Assembly: GCF_028389875.1 (NCBI RefSeq)
Contig: NC_084663.1
Location: 207,235,876 to 207,299,875 of the forward strand
Direction: 5' to 3'
DNA length: 64,000 nucleotides
From: Rhea pennata
Taxonomy: Eukaryota > Chordata > Aves > Rheiformes > Rheidae
Under the pieces are notes generated by a model. It saw only the letters and a list, made by a program, of their open reading frames with translations, ran no database searches and was not told where the DNA came from. Numbering within the stretch: the first letter of the stretch is position 1; each line of letters begins with the position of its first letter. Of this stretch, positions 39,821 through 54,059 are shown one piece after another. The translations under genes and the position numbers were made by a program.

Positions 39821-42800
39821 AGAGGACTGCTAATTCTTTTACTTCTTCAACTTGCTGTCAGGCAGATTTTTTTTTCCCATTAATTGACATACAAGCTGTT
39901 GATGCTTACCTTATTGCCTAACCAACAAGTTGTGGCCCATATACATGCATTCTTTTTCCTTTTTACAACTATCTGCCTCCAGATAACTGTCATAACTCAT
40001 GTGCCCTTCTGGATTTCTTGTTTACCATTCTCTTCCTACCATCTCTTTGATTGCATGAATTTTCTATCCCTTTCTATTTGCAAAGGTAATGATGTGTCCT
40101 ATATGTCCTATCTGTCTGAACAATTTCACATGGATAATTGTATGAGTAAGACAGGATCCACTGATTTGGAAACATATAAAATTATAAAATTTTATAATCA
40201 TGATTATCAATCAAAGTAAATTAACTGTTGGCTCAAATGAAGGCCATTAAATTATACATTTTCGAAAAGTTAATTTGCCTGGAGAATCCTGATTTAGTCC
40301 AGATGTCCTCTAGAGTTCAGATTTTATTTAAAGCCCAGATACTATTAAAAAAATGCAATTCTAACTAGATGTAGTCTTCAGTAATTCTACATTTGTTTTG
40401 TCTCAATGACTTGAGTATCACAGCTTTTGAATTTACAGATCTGGCACTTAGTGAAAAGCAGGATTTTTTTTTAGTTGCTGGTAAAGCCTTGGAAGGGAAA
40501 GACAAGCTGAGCTTCTTCCTTGTTTCACCTTCAGGTTTTCAATAATCTTCATACTAAATTTTGCTCCCAATTACTTTAGAATAGGGTTAGTGGTCTAAAT
40601 ATCTGTCGTATTGAAATAGCTCCAAACCATGTCCCATCCATTTTCTCTGCAGCAGGTTGCCTCAGACATGGTCTTTGTAAGCAAGTCTAGATAACAGTCA
40701 GGAAGCATGCTGACATCCATATCCTTGAAGGTGTTTCCTGGCTCACAAAAAAATATTGCTGATGACTGTGATCTCAGAGCTCCCCTGAATAGGCAGCATA
40801 GATGAGTAAAACTATATTACAGGAGGTACAGAATAGAAGAAAAAGAGAGAAATTTGGAAAGGTATCTTATACCTTCTGTTGATAGAGGAGAAACAGTGCA
40901 GATCAGCTCCTTTCTCATCTCTGTGCTGGCTTTGCAGTTCTAGGAAGAAGTTTATGATCCAAGGAGCAAAACGAGTAAAATGATGTAGGTTTTACTTGTT
41001 TGCTTTTCTGGGTAAAACAGAAATTAAGGCTGTTGGGTAACAGTTAAAGGTTAAGAGTTGATGGGTAAGCAGTTCTTTCTCTTTCATCTTTGACTCTTCA
41101 CCGCACAAAAATATGTGATCCAAAACCTGTTCACTTCAACAGAAGCTTTCAAAAAAACTAAGGAATGTGTCCAAAATAAGAAGAATGAGTGCATAATATC
41201 TGTTCAATGTAAGCTGCTTGCATATTTCCAATCATGATTATATATAAAAGGTTTCTCTCTCTTTTCCTTCTAAGAGTGCTGTGAGATATGGAGAACTTAT
41301 CTTGTCCACTTTCATCTATATGCAAAAAGATAGGCAATTTGTCTGACCTATTTCTTTCCCTAAAGGGTAACTACAATGATTAATTCAAATTCAAGGGTCT
41401 AACTAAATGCTGATGTTGCATCAAACTTTCTTTGTCTCTGTCTTATATCTCTCTGTGCAGATATATTTAGATACTTCTTTCTTGACACTTCCATGCTTTC
41501 TGAAATCAAAGAGAAATGTAGATGCTCTATGCCTCACCAGATATGGGCCTCGAGGTTTTTCTCAGTCAGATAGAAATTATGTGGAGGGTTGTTTTTTCAC
41601 TGCTAATGTTAGAACCTAAAATGCTGAACTGCAAAGGCATTATGCAAAAGCATAAATGCAAGTATGCCTATGTAGCTCAAAATGAAGTATCTGGTATAAC
41701 ATACATTCAGGGATCTCAACTGTATGGATTTTGTGCTACAATTTGACTTGTTCAATGACCAGGACAGGCTGGGAATACAGATCCTTCTGGTAAGCTACAG
41801 AAGATTCAGTCAAAGAATGTAAACTTTATAGTCATGACAACTTATTAGCATACAGTTTTATCGAAAAAATGAAAGTAACTTGATCTGTGGATTTACTAAT
41901 TTCTCTTTTCTTCCTCCATTCCCTCGCAACTAATTCTTCTTCAGCAGAAGAATAGCGACCTTCCTCCTCCTCCTCTCTCTCTGCCTTTTGGCTATTAACT
42001 ACAACTGCCTAAATCATCCAGGCAAACATAGTCATCTTCTTCTCCTACTCCCAAGCTGCCTTTATCACAGCTCTATGCATTATTCATGTGTTTTCAATTA
42101 AGAGTTTATACAGACAGATTCTGTTGTGTGTGCTGTTCACAAGCTGTTCAGGCAGGGCTAGACTGCGACTTTAGGCACCACCCTGTGGAAGGAGTGATAT
42201 GGAAATGGTGCAGACCCAGGAGGCAAGGTGCTGAGAAGCCTCTGAGTCATGTGTTGCCTTCTGCAGGCCATGTACTACGCTGTCAAGCAAATGGTGAAGT
42301 CCTTCCAGCTATGTGTGCATCACGCTAAACCACACTACAAGAAGGAGAACTATTATCTCCTCTGCTCCTTGTTGTAAATCTGCCCTTGCTCTTTGGTTAG
42401 TTTCTGTCTCTGTGGGTTGGAAACATAGTACTGTCTCTTATTCCAGCTCAGTTCAACTACTTTGGTCAATGAGTGGGAGACAATTTGAGTCACCAGTTTA
42501 AAGCACTAGAAAATTTTGCCTGAACGTATTGGTGTGGGAGGAAGGGACAGTCTTGTGTCTGCTGGAGCAGGGAGTTTGGGATGGTCTACCTGGAGCGACG
42601 GACTCAGTTCTGTGCTCTCCTGGACTAGCCATGTGGCCCTGATGAAGCTGCGGTGTGATGGAGAGACTGGTCAGATACTCCATAGCACCAGGCTGTACCA
42701 TTGAAGTGTTTTGCTTGAGTTAATCAGACCACTGAGAAATGCAATATGAAATATGACACTGCTGATTTGGGGACCTTCACTAGAGTCTCCACACAACCAA

Positions 42801-44612
42801 CTTGGTTGGAGCTACGCTGGATATGCCTGTAGCCCCTTCCATGTCTTGCTGTGGACATGCCTCCAGTCATCTGTAGGTAGGGCTGCTTAATGATTTTGCA
42901 ATGGTCTGACATCTTGTAGGCAGAAGATTGGCACACATGGATGTCTTTGAATCATTTGCATCAAACACCCACATTTTAAATGTTCGATGGGAGTTTTGTG
43001 AGGGTCAGTGCCTTAGAGAGTGAGGGACATTTAGCCACCAGTAATATAGGCCAGAGAAGCTCATAGAAATATACTTTCTATGCATGTTCTGTTACTGACC
43101 ACACAGGTTTATGGGCTGTCAGTAGGGAAGATATTAGATAATTTTTTTCTCTGAAATATTATCAAGAAGAAGTACATTGATTGACAGGCTTCCCCTAGGA
43201 AAGCAGACAGACAGTGGACAATAAAAGCCTAGAAAACGGAAAGCTTGAAAGCTGATTCTTATTTCTCTCCTACATACAAGCTTTCTACTGATTTTGTTTT
43301 TTCTCCTCTTGAACAGTTGGTAGAGTGGGTGTTACATCCAACACCTCCATGTGACAAATCTCAGCCTACAAAATACTGACACGTTACATTTCATTAATCA
43401 TATGGGACCTAATTATGCTGCCATTTAAAATATAGGTGCAGCTCCCAGAAGATCTAGTTGTTGTATGGGCCTAGGCCCTATAGAATCCTACAGTACATTT
43501 GCCTACACAAATCAAGGAGTTCATTTGACATCTGCAGCCTGCATAGCCTCAGCAAGATGTATAGAGCCTAAGCTTTAATATATAACTGGAATTAAAAGTG
43601 AGTTTCTAGTTAGACTGAGTTGAAAAACAAGATGGAAATTTTGATCGAGGGGAAGATGTGTGTCGATGTGTGGATGGGAGGAAGAAAAATGAAAGAATTT
43701 TTTATTTCCAAAAAGCAGTGGTTCTGCATTTTTCAGTGGGCTGGTCATGTCTTGTTACAAAGCTAGCCAGAGTCCTTGAAGTAATGGAGCATTGCCCTCC
43801 TCTACCTACAGACAATCCAAAATATTGCTCCCCAGATTTGGTGGTGTTGTCCTCACCTTGCCAGTCTCACTGGCACGCCAGTTCCAAAACAGGCTGTACA
43901 GCCCCACTAACAGCAATTTCACTGCAGATTAGGTGCATATCAGGTGGCAACAGAAGAGCAGGAGTGAACTCTGGGCAGATTGGATGTGGGAGCAAAGAAG
44001 ACTCTTAGCAAGATGGGAGGAAACAAAATATCAAAAGCATTGATGAAAGAGTAAAAGGAGAATAAGGGCTTAAGAGAAAGCACAGAAATAGCAGTGGTGT
44101 TTAAGAACTATTTCTCTGTGTGATGCTGATATAATTCTTGGATCTGAGCATTCAATACACTCTATCTCCTATTTAGAATATGCCCTCTACACGCCCTGAC
44201 ATGTTTCACAAATGAAATATCATTTTACTGACAGGCAACCAAAGGAATGAGAGCCGACGTGCTTTGATGGAGGTCAAGACTTTCAGTTTTTTGGTTTCTA
44301 GAACCTCTGCTGTGTCTCCCATGCTGGACTGCCTTTTGTGGTTGATGGTCATAACTGGTTACCACACAGAGTGTGCCACAGACAGTTAGTGTGAATTTTG
44401 TGGGAAGGATGCAGTTCTAATGTTGTTCTTCATATAATAACACAATAACTCAAAATTGTTTTCATTTATAAGCTGCTGATTTGTCCTAAATATGTTGAAT
44501 AGAAATGATTGAATTTTGCTTTATATAATGGCTCTTCGAGTCAATCATGTTAATAACTTCTCACAGGATGATGGTTTCTTTCTAGCTAGATGAATATATT
44601 ATTTTGATATGA

Positions 44613-44870
44613 TCATAGAATCACAGAATCACGGAATTGGTAAGGTTGGAAGAGACTTCTGGAGATCATCTAGTCCAACCTCCCTGCTCAGCAGGGCCAC
44701 CTAGAGCATGTTAGACAGGGTTGCATCCAGGTGGGCCTTGAAGATCTCCAGAGAAGGAGACTCCACAACCTCTCTGGGCAACCTGGTACAGGGCTCCGTC
44801 ACTCTCACAGGGAAGAAATTCTCCCTCACGGTCAGGTGGAACTTCCTGTGGCTCAGTTTTTGCCCATTTC
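44613..44870 (-). mobile_element. CR1 3' end, well preserved
   Basis: The reverse complement of the CR1 terminus is continuous from TCATAGAATCACAGAATCAC through GGAGATCATCTAGTCCAACC and CACAACCTCTCTGGGCAACC to TTTTTGCCCATTTC. It resembles the copy at 63262-63898 closely. Open frames overlapping it are CR1-derived. Confidence 0.95.
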
Positions 44871-47800
44871 AGGTAGAGGTGCTAATAACTTCTTTATATA
44901 AGCAAAAATGAGTAATTACTTCAGTTTAACAAAAGAGTTTCTAAAAAAAGGATCTTAACAAGAATGAAATCAAGATTTGAGAGATTTTTTGAGGCTTATT
45001 CTGTGGATAGGTATGGCAAAAAAATTTTGATGCTTTCTTTCATTTTTCTCTGTAAAAAAAAGATAATCATTTTGTAAGGAAGAGGGAAGAAATTTTTCTG
45101 CAAATGAAAAGTGCTTTTTAAAATGGGGAGAATAAGGGCTTGTGTACTGTTATTTTCTATTAGTAGAACTTGTTATAGTTTTATTTCTTTTTTCATTATA
45201 TAACTTTTTGATTGGTGAAGATCTCAGTGTTAATACAGAAGCACTTAGAAACAGAAACTACATTTCCCCATATACATCATACCTCCAGACAAGTGGGACT
45301 TGTGGAGATGAAGATGACTTATGGAGATTTCAGATGCCCAATAGCTATTTTTTCTCTAACAATAGTGATGGTGACCTTTGCAGTGAAACTATCTTGCTAA
45401 TCTGCATGGATGTGTGCAAAGATACTCTAACTTCAAAGATCAGCATTTGGCTGAAATGCAAAATTCACTAAGGGAATATAGGACGTAGATTAAGTTGATT
45501 ACTTTGGGTTTAAGTATTTAACTAAGTATTTAACAAGCATTTGGGGCAAGATACTATGGTAATTATGTATCTCAGGGAATTAGTCAGATTGTGAATATTT
45601 TACATTTATAACTCTTTTGGAAATCTTCTCCTCTATAAAATGTTACACTGTGCTAAGGTCTACAGTGAGGTTTTTGACTTAGTATAATATTTGCAATTGA
45701 AAAGTCTCCACAAAATTACTGGGTGATATTCCTTGATAGGAAGGCTTTTATAGTAAGGAAGGCTATCCTCCACCTTTTTTCTAATCACGTATTTTTTGAA
45801 GGCTATGAATGGTTCACAAAGAATAAATAAATGTTGGTTGCTGATTACTTACTACATACTAGCCGTGCCTAATCTTTTTGTATGCAAAGCTAGTACTGGG
45901 ACACCCAGGCCTGCAGTAGGGCAATCTCCTGAGCAGCTCGGCTGTTCATAAGCTAGAGTTCAGTGTCAAGCAGAGATACCTGACGCATCTGCGGACAAAC
46001 CAGTTGTGGAGAGTGCACACCCACCTCAAACTAGTTATTGGCCTGAGCTGCTTAATCTTGATTCAGTGCCATGCTTCTACGAGAGCCCGTCACATACTTC
46101 TGCAGAGCATCATAGGGTGTTGCATATGCATCTCCAGTTTGCTCAATAGCAACATAAGTGTTTCTCTCACAAGGCAAAAACTAAAGTTTCTTTCCTAACA
46201 CTCTGTATATCTTTGTGCATCACCATGATTTGATTGTCTCTTTGCACTGCAAATCCTTCCTATTTTTTGTTTTGCATTTGTGTAGCACCTTAGCTGGTGC
46301 CCATAAATGTTGCTATAAGTAATTTATAAGAATAATTCCACTCCCAAATAGTAAGACATGTAATTTGGACTTACCTTACTGTTATAACCTGTGACTCTTA
46401 TTCTTTCAAACCTTCAGCTGTTTTATTTGTTTAGTTCAGAAAGCACAACTGGATTGGAGAAAAAGAGATGGCAGTTTCAATCCATCAGGGGTATACAGGG
46501 TTCTGGTTCAGCAAGTATTCTGATCCCTTTTGCTATTTCTATGGCATACAGTTCACATGGCTAAGAAACAACAAATCAAAAAGTATCCTTTGCTAATCGA
46601 CAATAAACTGACAAATGCATGTTTGTCAAGTTTTTAATATTATCAGCTAGAATAAGAACAATACTGATGAAGGAGCTGACTACTTACTTTAATTACACAT
46701 TTCCTCAAGGACTCTTACAGTCTGCAGTGATCAGGATTTTCACTTTCTCCCTAGTAATACTTTTCTCTGAGCAAAGCCCCTTGACCCCTGAATCATAAAC
46801 AGCTATATTATTAGAAGTTTCTTATGATTTGAAACTTTTTAAAAAATTTAAAACTAGTAGGGCTAAAAAAAAAATGCTAGTTCTATATATTTGAATTATT
46901 GATAGGGAAAATAGCACCTGTAAGACACTAATAGTTAAGAATTGTATTTGAAAATTATAAACACCCAAGTGGAGTTTTGGAAACTATTCCCAACCATTTT
47001 TTCCAATTCTGGTGTCAAGATCTTTTATTTTTCATATTTTTAAGAGTAATTCTAATTAATCTTTTTGAATAAACCAAAGCTGTTTTGGAATAGAATCTCC
47101 CCAGACATGTGTATGCCACTAAATAGAAAGAATTCTGCTTAAGCACTGAACTTCCTGTTACCTCACTCCCTGCTTCTCTTCTGGACACCGCAATGAGCCC
47201 TCTACAATGCAAATCTGCTGACCTAATGACCATCTGACCTAAGCAGTGGGTGAAAACTAATCCATGCCACTTGTCCTTGTTGTATGCATTGACCAGTCTT
47301 TTACTGAGCAAGGCCTTTGTTCTACAGTGGTAAATATCACAATTCTGAAATTTCATTTTTTACACCTAAAAAATATGAATCTACTTGTTCTTGAAAAGCT
47401 GGTACATTTTAATCGTGTCAAACCTGCCTATTTTGAATAGTTCATAACTCATACTAAGTTTCCAACTATACCTGGGCATTATTTGGGACAGTTCTAGCTA
47501 CTCCAAGCTAAAATTATTCCAGGGGCTATTCTAGCAATTTAATGCCACAGAGAATCATGCACCTGTACTGGAGAATTGTCTCTGGCACTGTTAATACACT
47601 AGTATAAATATAATCTTTGTTTCCTAATAAGTATCTTTCTTAATTTGCAGGCACGTATTAAAGAAAACAGTTATGAATGCAAACACAAACATAGACACAC
47701 TTGAATTTTTGCACAGTCTCCTTTGTTTACCAAGGATCTTAATTCCTCTGCAGGTGGAAAATTGTAAAAGTCAGCTGAGTTAGATCTCACAAAATAAAAG

Positions 47801-49254
47801 CAGATAGCTAAAGTTTCTACCACCGCTTTACAAAAAGTTGCGAAGAACAAGATCAGAATGATTCAACACTAAAGGTGATTCAGTCTGGGCCCCATACCAA
47901 AACACACATTTCTTGACATAAAATTGACTATAAGTGGCATAGATTATTCTATTTTGCTTTATTTCAAGCAACTAACTAATTTTTTCCCAGAGATCCTATG
48001 CACTCAGTGGACAATGAGATCTCCAGGGAGTGATTCAACTCTTCGTTTTACTTAACCTCTTCATTAGTGACCTTGGATGATTGTTTTCCTAGCTCAGGTA
48101 CTTTAGATAAGCATTTAGAATTACATGTGCTGAATAAGGCTCTGTAACAATCTTCATAAAGACGAATATTGTAGAATATTAAGGCAAAGGCAAGTTGGCT
48201 GGCAGAAAGGAGGAAATGCAAGCGAAAATGACAACCCAGACAGAAAAACTCTTGAGTGTAGCCTCGTCAAATTAAAAGGGAGTAGGGGGTGGTTTCAGTC
48301 CTAAAAGATCTAGAATTGTTATCTATAAAATCATAAACTTGGCAGCAAGGTATTTTTTAGGGGATCTAAAAGACTCACTTTTTTGGGATCCTTTAAAAAA
48401 TACAATTGTTTCAGGAGTGGTAGCAAAGCACAGCAGACACGCAAGAGAGATGTTTTAATTCATTTTTGTGTGGGTGGAACGAGCAGGTATATTTTATGTA
48501 TTCTGTAGCTGTGTAGTATGATGGTTATAAAACAAACTTTGCAGGAAAGGATACAGAAGTAAATGTAACATCCCAAATTTTTTACATCTTTTTTCATGGA
48601 ATTGTTGATAATTTTTTTTTCTTCATAGAAAGAAAAAATGCAGTCTGGGTTTCCTCTGTCTAGTCTTGTTTAAGCACTGGTGATGCTAAAGAACAAATTA
48701 AGGTTAAGGTTTGAATTTCCTAGCAGTTGGGAAATGCTGGGATAAAGTTGTGAGGTGGGCAGGAAATTGGCTGCAATGAAAATGGAAAGTATCATGCTGC
48801 ATAAGGTTCTTCACAGAATTCTTCAGTGATCAATATTGGAACTAATTTCATGTAATGCTTTTTTTACTAATGTAAGCATAATGAATTTAATCTACACAAT
48901 TTTCTGATGATGGAAAGTTGTTAGCCAAATGCAAAGAGAATAAAAATACTGTACAAAAAAAAAAAAGATAATTTTGGAGATCAGGCTAACAGAAATTAAG
49001 TTCTGAAGAAATGAGTGGGAAATTAATCTTCTCTGTCTTCTGGTATCTAACCTAAATAGTCCAGTCTTGGAACCTAGTCATTCAAGGCATCTTCTGTAAG
49101 TCAGAAAAGGTCTGGTTAGCACTTTGGCAGTAAAGATGGCTAGAACAGGCATCAGTAAAAAGTATTGGTCACCCCTCCTCAAAATGCCACTGCACTGTGG
49201 TAATATAATTAATGGGAAATATAATTAATTGGTCACATGGTGGTCCATAGGACT

Positions 49255-49640
49255 GGCACTGTCATGGCTGAGATCCACCCAGGGAATTGTTCTCCCGCAC
49301 TTAGTGGACTGGACGTGGCGTGTACCCTCCATGAGTGTGTCTGGCCTTGCTCAGGGCTGACGCCAGCCACTATAGCGTGATGGCTGGGGAGACCTGTGCA
49401 GTGCCCCTGAGCCTGCCTCTGTGCCCTGCAGGGCTGGGCTGTGGGTGCTTGTTAGCATTTGACTGTAGGCTCAGGAGTTCAGGCATTCCAGTAACAACCT
49501 TTAGCCTCCCATGAAAGCTTAGTAAAATCCTTCACACAGACGTTTGAGTCTACTCTGTCTCCTGGAACTGCTGTATCTCTGCCTTGCCTTAATACCTGGC
49601 TGCAGGGCTGGGGAGACTTCCTGGGGTGGCTACCACATCT
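49255..49640. other. GC-rich island with duplicated motifs inside the AT-rich intron
   Basis: Locally GC-rich, with GGCTGGGGAGAC at 49382-49393 and 49606-49617, and CTGCAGGGCTGGG at 49426-49438 and 49600-49612. It opens with TGTCATGG at 49260, as some avian LTRs do, but no matching 3' end or target-site duplication was found. It is neither a known exon nor a CR1. Confidence 0.4.
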
Positions 49641-51237
49641 GCAGGCCAAAGATTCCAGATAACGTTGATGACACTACACTCCTTCCAGAACTAACTTCAT
49701 AACGCAGAAGTTGCATCCATCACCCTGTGATGCTCACTGGGTTTGATGAGTGTGCCTATACAAACCCAACCTGGACAATGTACCTTGGTTAAGTTTGAGG
49801 TTCAATAAACCACAAATTCTGATACCTACCAAGAGAGATTTAAGCGTTTTCCAGAGCTCTTTGAAAGTGCCTAGTGATCCCTTTTGGCTGAGCGTGGAGT
49901 TGGGAGCAAGGAAGCTCCTGTCATGCAAGCCACGAATACTCCTTCTCTTTTCTTATAATATACTTTTCTATGATAACCTGAAAGTATAGTGTTCGGGTAG
50001 TGAGAGTGGGAGAAAAGAGCAACCTATATAATAAAGATATGAAAAAGGTACAAGTAATATTGGAACAATATTTCCAGGAAAAATAGAGAACTGTTTGTCC
50101 TGCTGTACAGGGTTCTGCTAAATCATCTTCTGATTATTATAGACTAGTAGTCATTGATGTCCGGGGAAGAGAGAACCAAAGTGGAGATAGCAATGGGGAA
50201 GGGTTATTAGTACAATCTGAAGAGCCTATAATGAAACAGGAGCCCAGAAGAACCGGCTTTGTTTCGTGGAGCAAAATGAAGCCTGAAGAAAAACATTGTT
50301 ATTGTTATTAAATACACCAGACAGGACAGCAATGATGGCTCAAAGAAAAATGATAAAGAATAAATGTACATTGAGTGATAGAGGATTTTCAATTCTTAGG
50401 GGAATATGACTGCAGAATAGCTTCACAATAGATAAACTTTGTGTTCAGATTGTAACTACTTTTGAGACAAATTTTAATAAATTTATGGAAGGGTATTCAC
50501 TTTTCACCATAGAGTGCTGGAGTAGCCTTAGGAGGCCATTTATTAGGTTTACACTTGCCACCACATTCAGCATTTTCAGCAGTGTATGCAAATGTATTTG
50601 GGAAGAAAATAACCGAATTGAGGCCTGTCTGAAAGCATATCCCCAGAATCTTTGAAAATACAGCCAGGAGAAGAGAATGATTATGGGAATATTAGCGTGT
50701 TTAATCTTGATGAAAACAATAAGACACAATGAATTTCCAAGTTGGTTTAATTTCACTTCCTGGAAGAAACCTTGAATGAATGTAGAGATGAGAAGAGCTA
50801 CACAGCTGCAAATAGGGGAAGAATAGCAATTTATAAACTGAATGCAGTGCATCCTGATAAATGGAACAGCCGGTATACAGCCTGATGCTAAATCTACACC
50901 ATCATTCAAATAAACCAATGGTTATGCCATGTTCCAGTTAGATAAGGGGCAAGAAAATGGCCTATTATTTAATAAAGGTAGCTGAAATAAAGCAAATTCC
51001 TGTGTCTCATTCTTTATCCTGCTGTCCCTTTTTCTTTTTGAACTTAGTGTACAATAAAAAAAAAAAACAAAACAGGATTGAGTGGAATGTAATTTTGTAT
51101 AGTGGGGTATCTATGAATGAATTCTAGGGAATAATTTCATGGATTTTTGGCTGCCTAAATTGCTAACTGCAAATTGGAAAAAAAATGATCAATAAGGCTG
51201 TTTCAATATAGAAATAGATTTCAATTTGAGATAGACC

Positions 51238-51280
51238 AAAAAAAAAAAAAAGAAAAAAGAAAAAAAAAAAAAAAAAAAAA
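51238..51280. repeat. Poly(A) tract with two G interruptions
   Basis: A run broken at two positions by single G, the only long A-type tract on the + strand in the window. Confidence 0.97.
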
Positions 51281-51863
51281 GATTCCTGAGATATAGCTCA
51301 GTGTATTGCTAAATGGCAGGCCAGCAGTTGGATATTTTGCAGCTATATTTATATAAAATCCACAGTACTGATTGGACCAGAGGATGCAATCCCATTGGCC
51401 CAGGTTAGTGGCTCAAAAGATGTTTAAGTAATTTAGGGAAATGGAAGCTCACTTCTCACCTGGGGGTTATTATGTCTGAAACATGTGTGAGAAAGGATTC
51501 ACTCTGCTGAAGCAGCTAATCCCTGGCAAAAGTTTAAGGTGTGACTTACAAGTAGAGGGAAGAACTTCAATCCAGCAAAATCAGGCCCTTCATCCTTACG
51601 CAGGTCAGGCTCTCTGTAATATTTCATACTGTGTGGTTGGAGTAATGTTCAACAGAGTGTTTATTTTGGGGATCTTTGTGATCTTCCCTAAATTACAGAA
51701 GAAGTCTAGATGGCTAATTCTAAGCTGGGATAACTGGGCAGCCAGATGCTTTTCTTTACTTTTTTTAGGTCAGTTTGGATGGCAAGTGTTATCAAGAGGA
51801 ATCCTGTTTAGATATTAGCTGTTTCTTTTCTGCTGTTTTTTGTTGTTTTGTTTTGTTTTTTTA

Positions 51864-52035
51864 ACCATGAAGGTGGTCAAACATTGCAACAAGTTGCCCA
51901 GAGAGGCTATGAAATCACCATCTTGGAAAGTATTTAAGGCTTGACTGAACAAGTCCCTGAGCAACCTAATCTAAGTTGGCCCTCTGCTGAAAGGGGTATT
52001 GGGCCAGAGGATCTCTGGAGCATTCCTCTAAGCTT
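51864..52035 (+). mobile_element. Degraded CR1 3' fragment
   Basis: Blocks matching CR1 in order: GAAGGTGGTCAAACATTGCA, CAAGTTGCCCAGAGAGGCTA, a CTTGGAAAGTATTTAAGGC segment, and GGGCCAGAGGATCTCTGGAG. The octamer tail is gone. A T/G-rich run (51836-51861) abuts the 5' side. Confidence 0.85.
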
Positions 52036-52096
52036 TATCTGCTCTCTGGATTAAAGGTAGTACAGGGCAACAGCAAGGAGATGGGCCACGGCACAT

Positions 52097-52145
52097 TTCT
52101 TATTCTTACTCTTATTTTTATTCTTATTCTCTTCTTTTATTATTG
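52097..52145. repeat. (TTATTC)n-like pyrimidine-rich tract
   Basis: Repeated TTCTTA/TTATTC units just downstream of a degraded CR1. Confidence 0.8.
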
Positions 52146-53473
52146 CAATATTTCAGATGATCCCATTACTCTCCCAACATCTTTCTGAATCAGAGATTGA
52201 GATTTCTCTTTTTGCAGGATGGCTGGACACAGGATCAGTCAATGATTATTTCTTAACCTTACAGGCACAGTAAGACTCATGAGTACCAAGCTTTAATTAC
52301 TGAATCAACCTTCTTTTTTTTTCAGTCAGTAGGAAATAACTGCAACTAGCAGCAAACAGAAATACTTTTCTTTTGTCTTTTTCAGAAACTAGTAAGTCTC
52401 AGTCTCACTGGAGGTATTGTGGGATGGGAATAGTTATGCCTTACTGGATTGTGCTAAAGAGAGGAAGGGCTGCAAGTCCCTTATCTTTCCCAGTAAACTG
52501 TACCTCAATTTACTTGTGCAGCATATGAATTTTTCACAATAGATCCAAAAAACTCTACTCAGAATGTACTCTGGGAAACCTGATGTGAGTGGAGGACAGC
52601 TGGAGTTGGTGCTCCCTATTTCTTGTCAAGAAAAAAGAAAACATTTCTTTACAGCTGAAAATGTAAATATAAATAACCCTGAGTTCTATGAGCCTTTCAG
52701 CGCTTTCCTAGTTATCAAACAATAGTTTAGAAGCGAAAAAAGGTCTTAAAAATAGGAAGCTTATATTATCTGTGAGATGATATATGATATCAACATATTT
52801 TTAATTATTTTTTTAAAATAAATTTTTTTCTATACCAATGGAAATTAAACTGAAGTTCAAAAATCCCCCTACTTTTAGTTGTTAAAATTACATATATTTG
52901 TACTACCAGAATCTAACTCATGTTATGTGTTTATAGACAATGATCAATCCAGTGTGGGATTGTTTCGCTCTGACACTCTCAAGGAAACAAACTAGAACTT
53001 TTCTGGATGCTGCAGCGGTATGAATGGGTTTCATATCCAGACTTCTATGTGTGCATTTGGAAATGTGTATAATTTATGTGTGCACTCATTCGTGTGTGTG
53101 TGATCTGACTTTCTAGCTGTATAGTATGAACCTGAAACTGTGTGGTCACTCGAGGTCCCTATTCTTACATGAATAGCAATATTAATAGTAACTTGTTGCA
53201 CCAGGAGCCATACTAAAGATTTCTGCCATCTTCAGATATGTTGCAGTGATTCAGTGCTGGTAATTTGATTTTTTTTTTTCCCCCTGACAAATGAAGTCAG
53301 ACAGCAAGTAATATTTCAGTGTATCAAAAGATCTAAAGTGGATTCTAGCTTGAATAACTGCTGTTTACAGAAACACAAAGATGTATCTGGTTGAGTAGAT
53401 ATCAATAATAAGATAGCTGCAGATTAATTGATTTTCATGAATAAGAATTGCGGCATATATTTATTATGGGCCC

Positions 53474-53515
53474 ACATATTCACATATTAGATTCATAAAT
53501 ACATATTCACATATT
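53474..53515 (+). repeat. 15-base exact direct repeat
   Basis: ACATATTCACATATT occurs at 53474-53488 and again at 53501-53515, separated by 12 bases. Confidence 0.9.
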
Positions 53516-54059
53516 TATTACGTGAGATAATTATGATCTCTTCCAAAGGCCACTAAAATTACATGGAGCCATTTCATACATCCAAATACCAATCTACAAA
53601 AGAAAGTAAATGTATGTTAGGAATAGAAAGAAGGTACAGAGGAATTAATCTGTGTTCTACCTATTCTTCCTCTCCCTCATCCACTTTTACTGTTCAGTTA
53701 TACAAATCTGGGGGCAGAGTTTAATATTTCTTAGGTTACAAATTACCTGTGTGAAGTGAAGAATGAGGCCTGTTTTCACCCCACTCACGAGCAGATCCCT
53801 CTGCTTTAATATGAGCAATGTAGGTGAAATGCTAAAACCTGTTTTCTGTGTATATTGCTGAAAACATGAGGTTGCTTTATCTGTTTGACATAAAGCAGAG
53901 TTATGTACTGTGAGTTTTTACATTGTTCCATAGATTTACATGCCAGAAGAAACCCTTCTGCTCCGATACTCAGACCTTCTGCATAACACAGGTCACAGAC
54001 TTTTACCCAGTATATCAAGCACTGGAATAAATCATTCTTTTCTCTAATGCAAACGTTAT

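Noticed and set aside
44708..44911. Open frame with a conserved look over the CR1 copy
   Set aside because: It reads the antisense of a CR1 3' end; the same antisense pattern appears at 63592-63807 and 27127-27363.
49260..49810. Solo LTR starting at TGTCATGG and using the AATAAA near 49803
   Set aside because: No CA-ended 3' boundary or matching 4-6 base target-site duplication could be found, so only a GC-rich islet is reported.
50445..50918. 157-codon minus-strand open frame in the AT-rich intron
   Set aside because: Unusually long for its composition and with hydrophobic stretches, but no homology I can recognise and no promoter or splice support. A frame of this length can occur once by chance in 64 kb.
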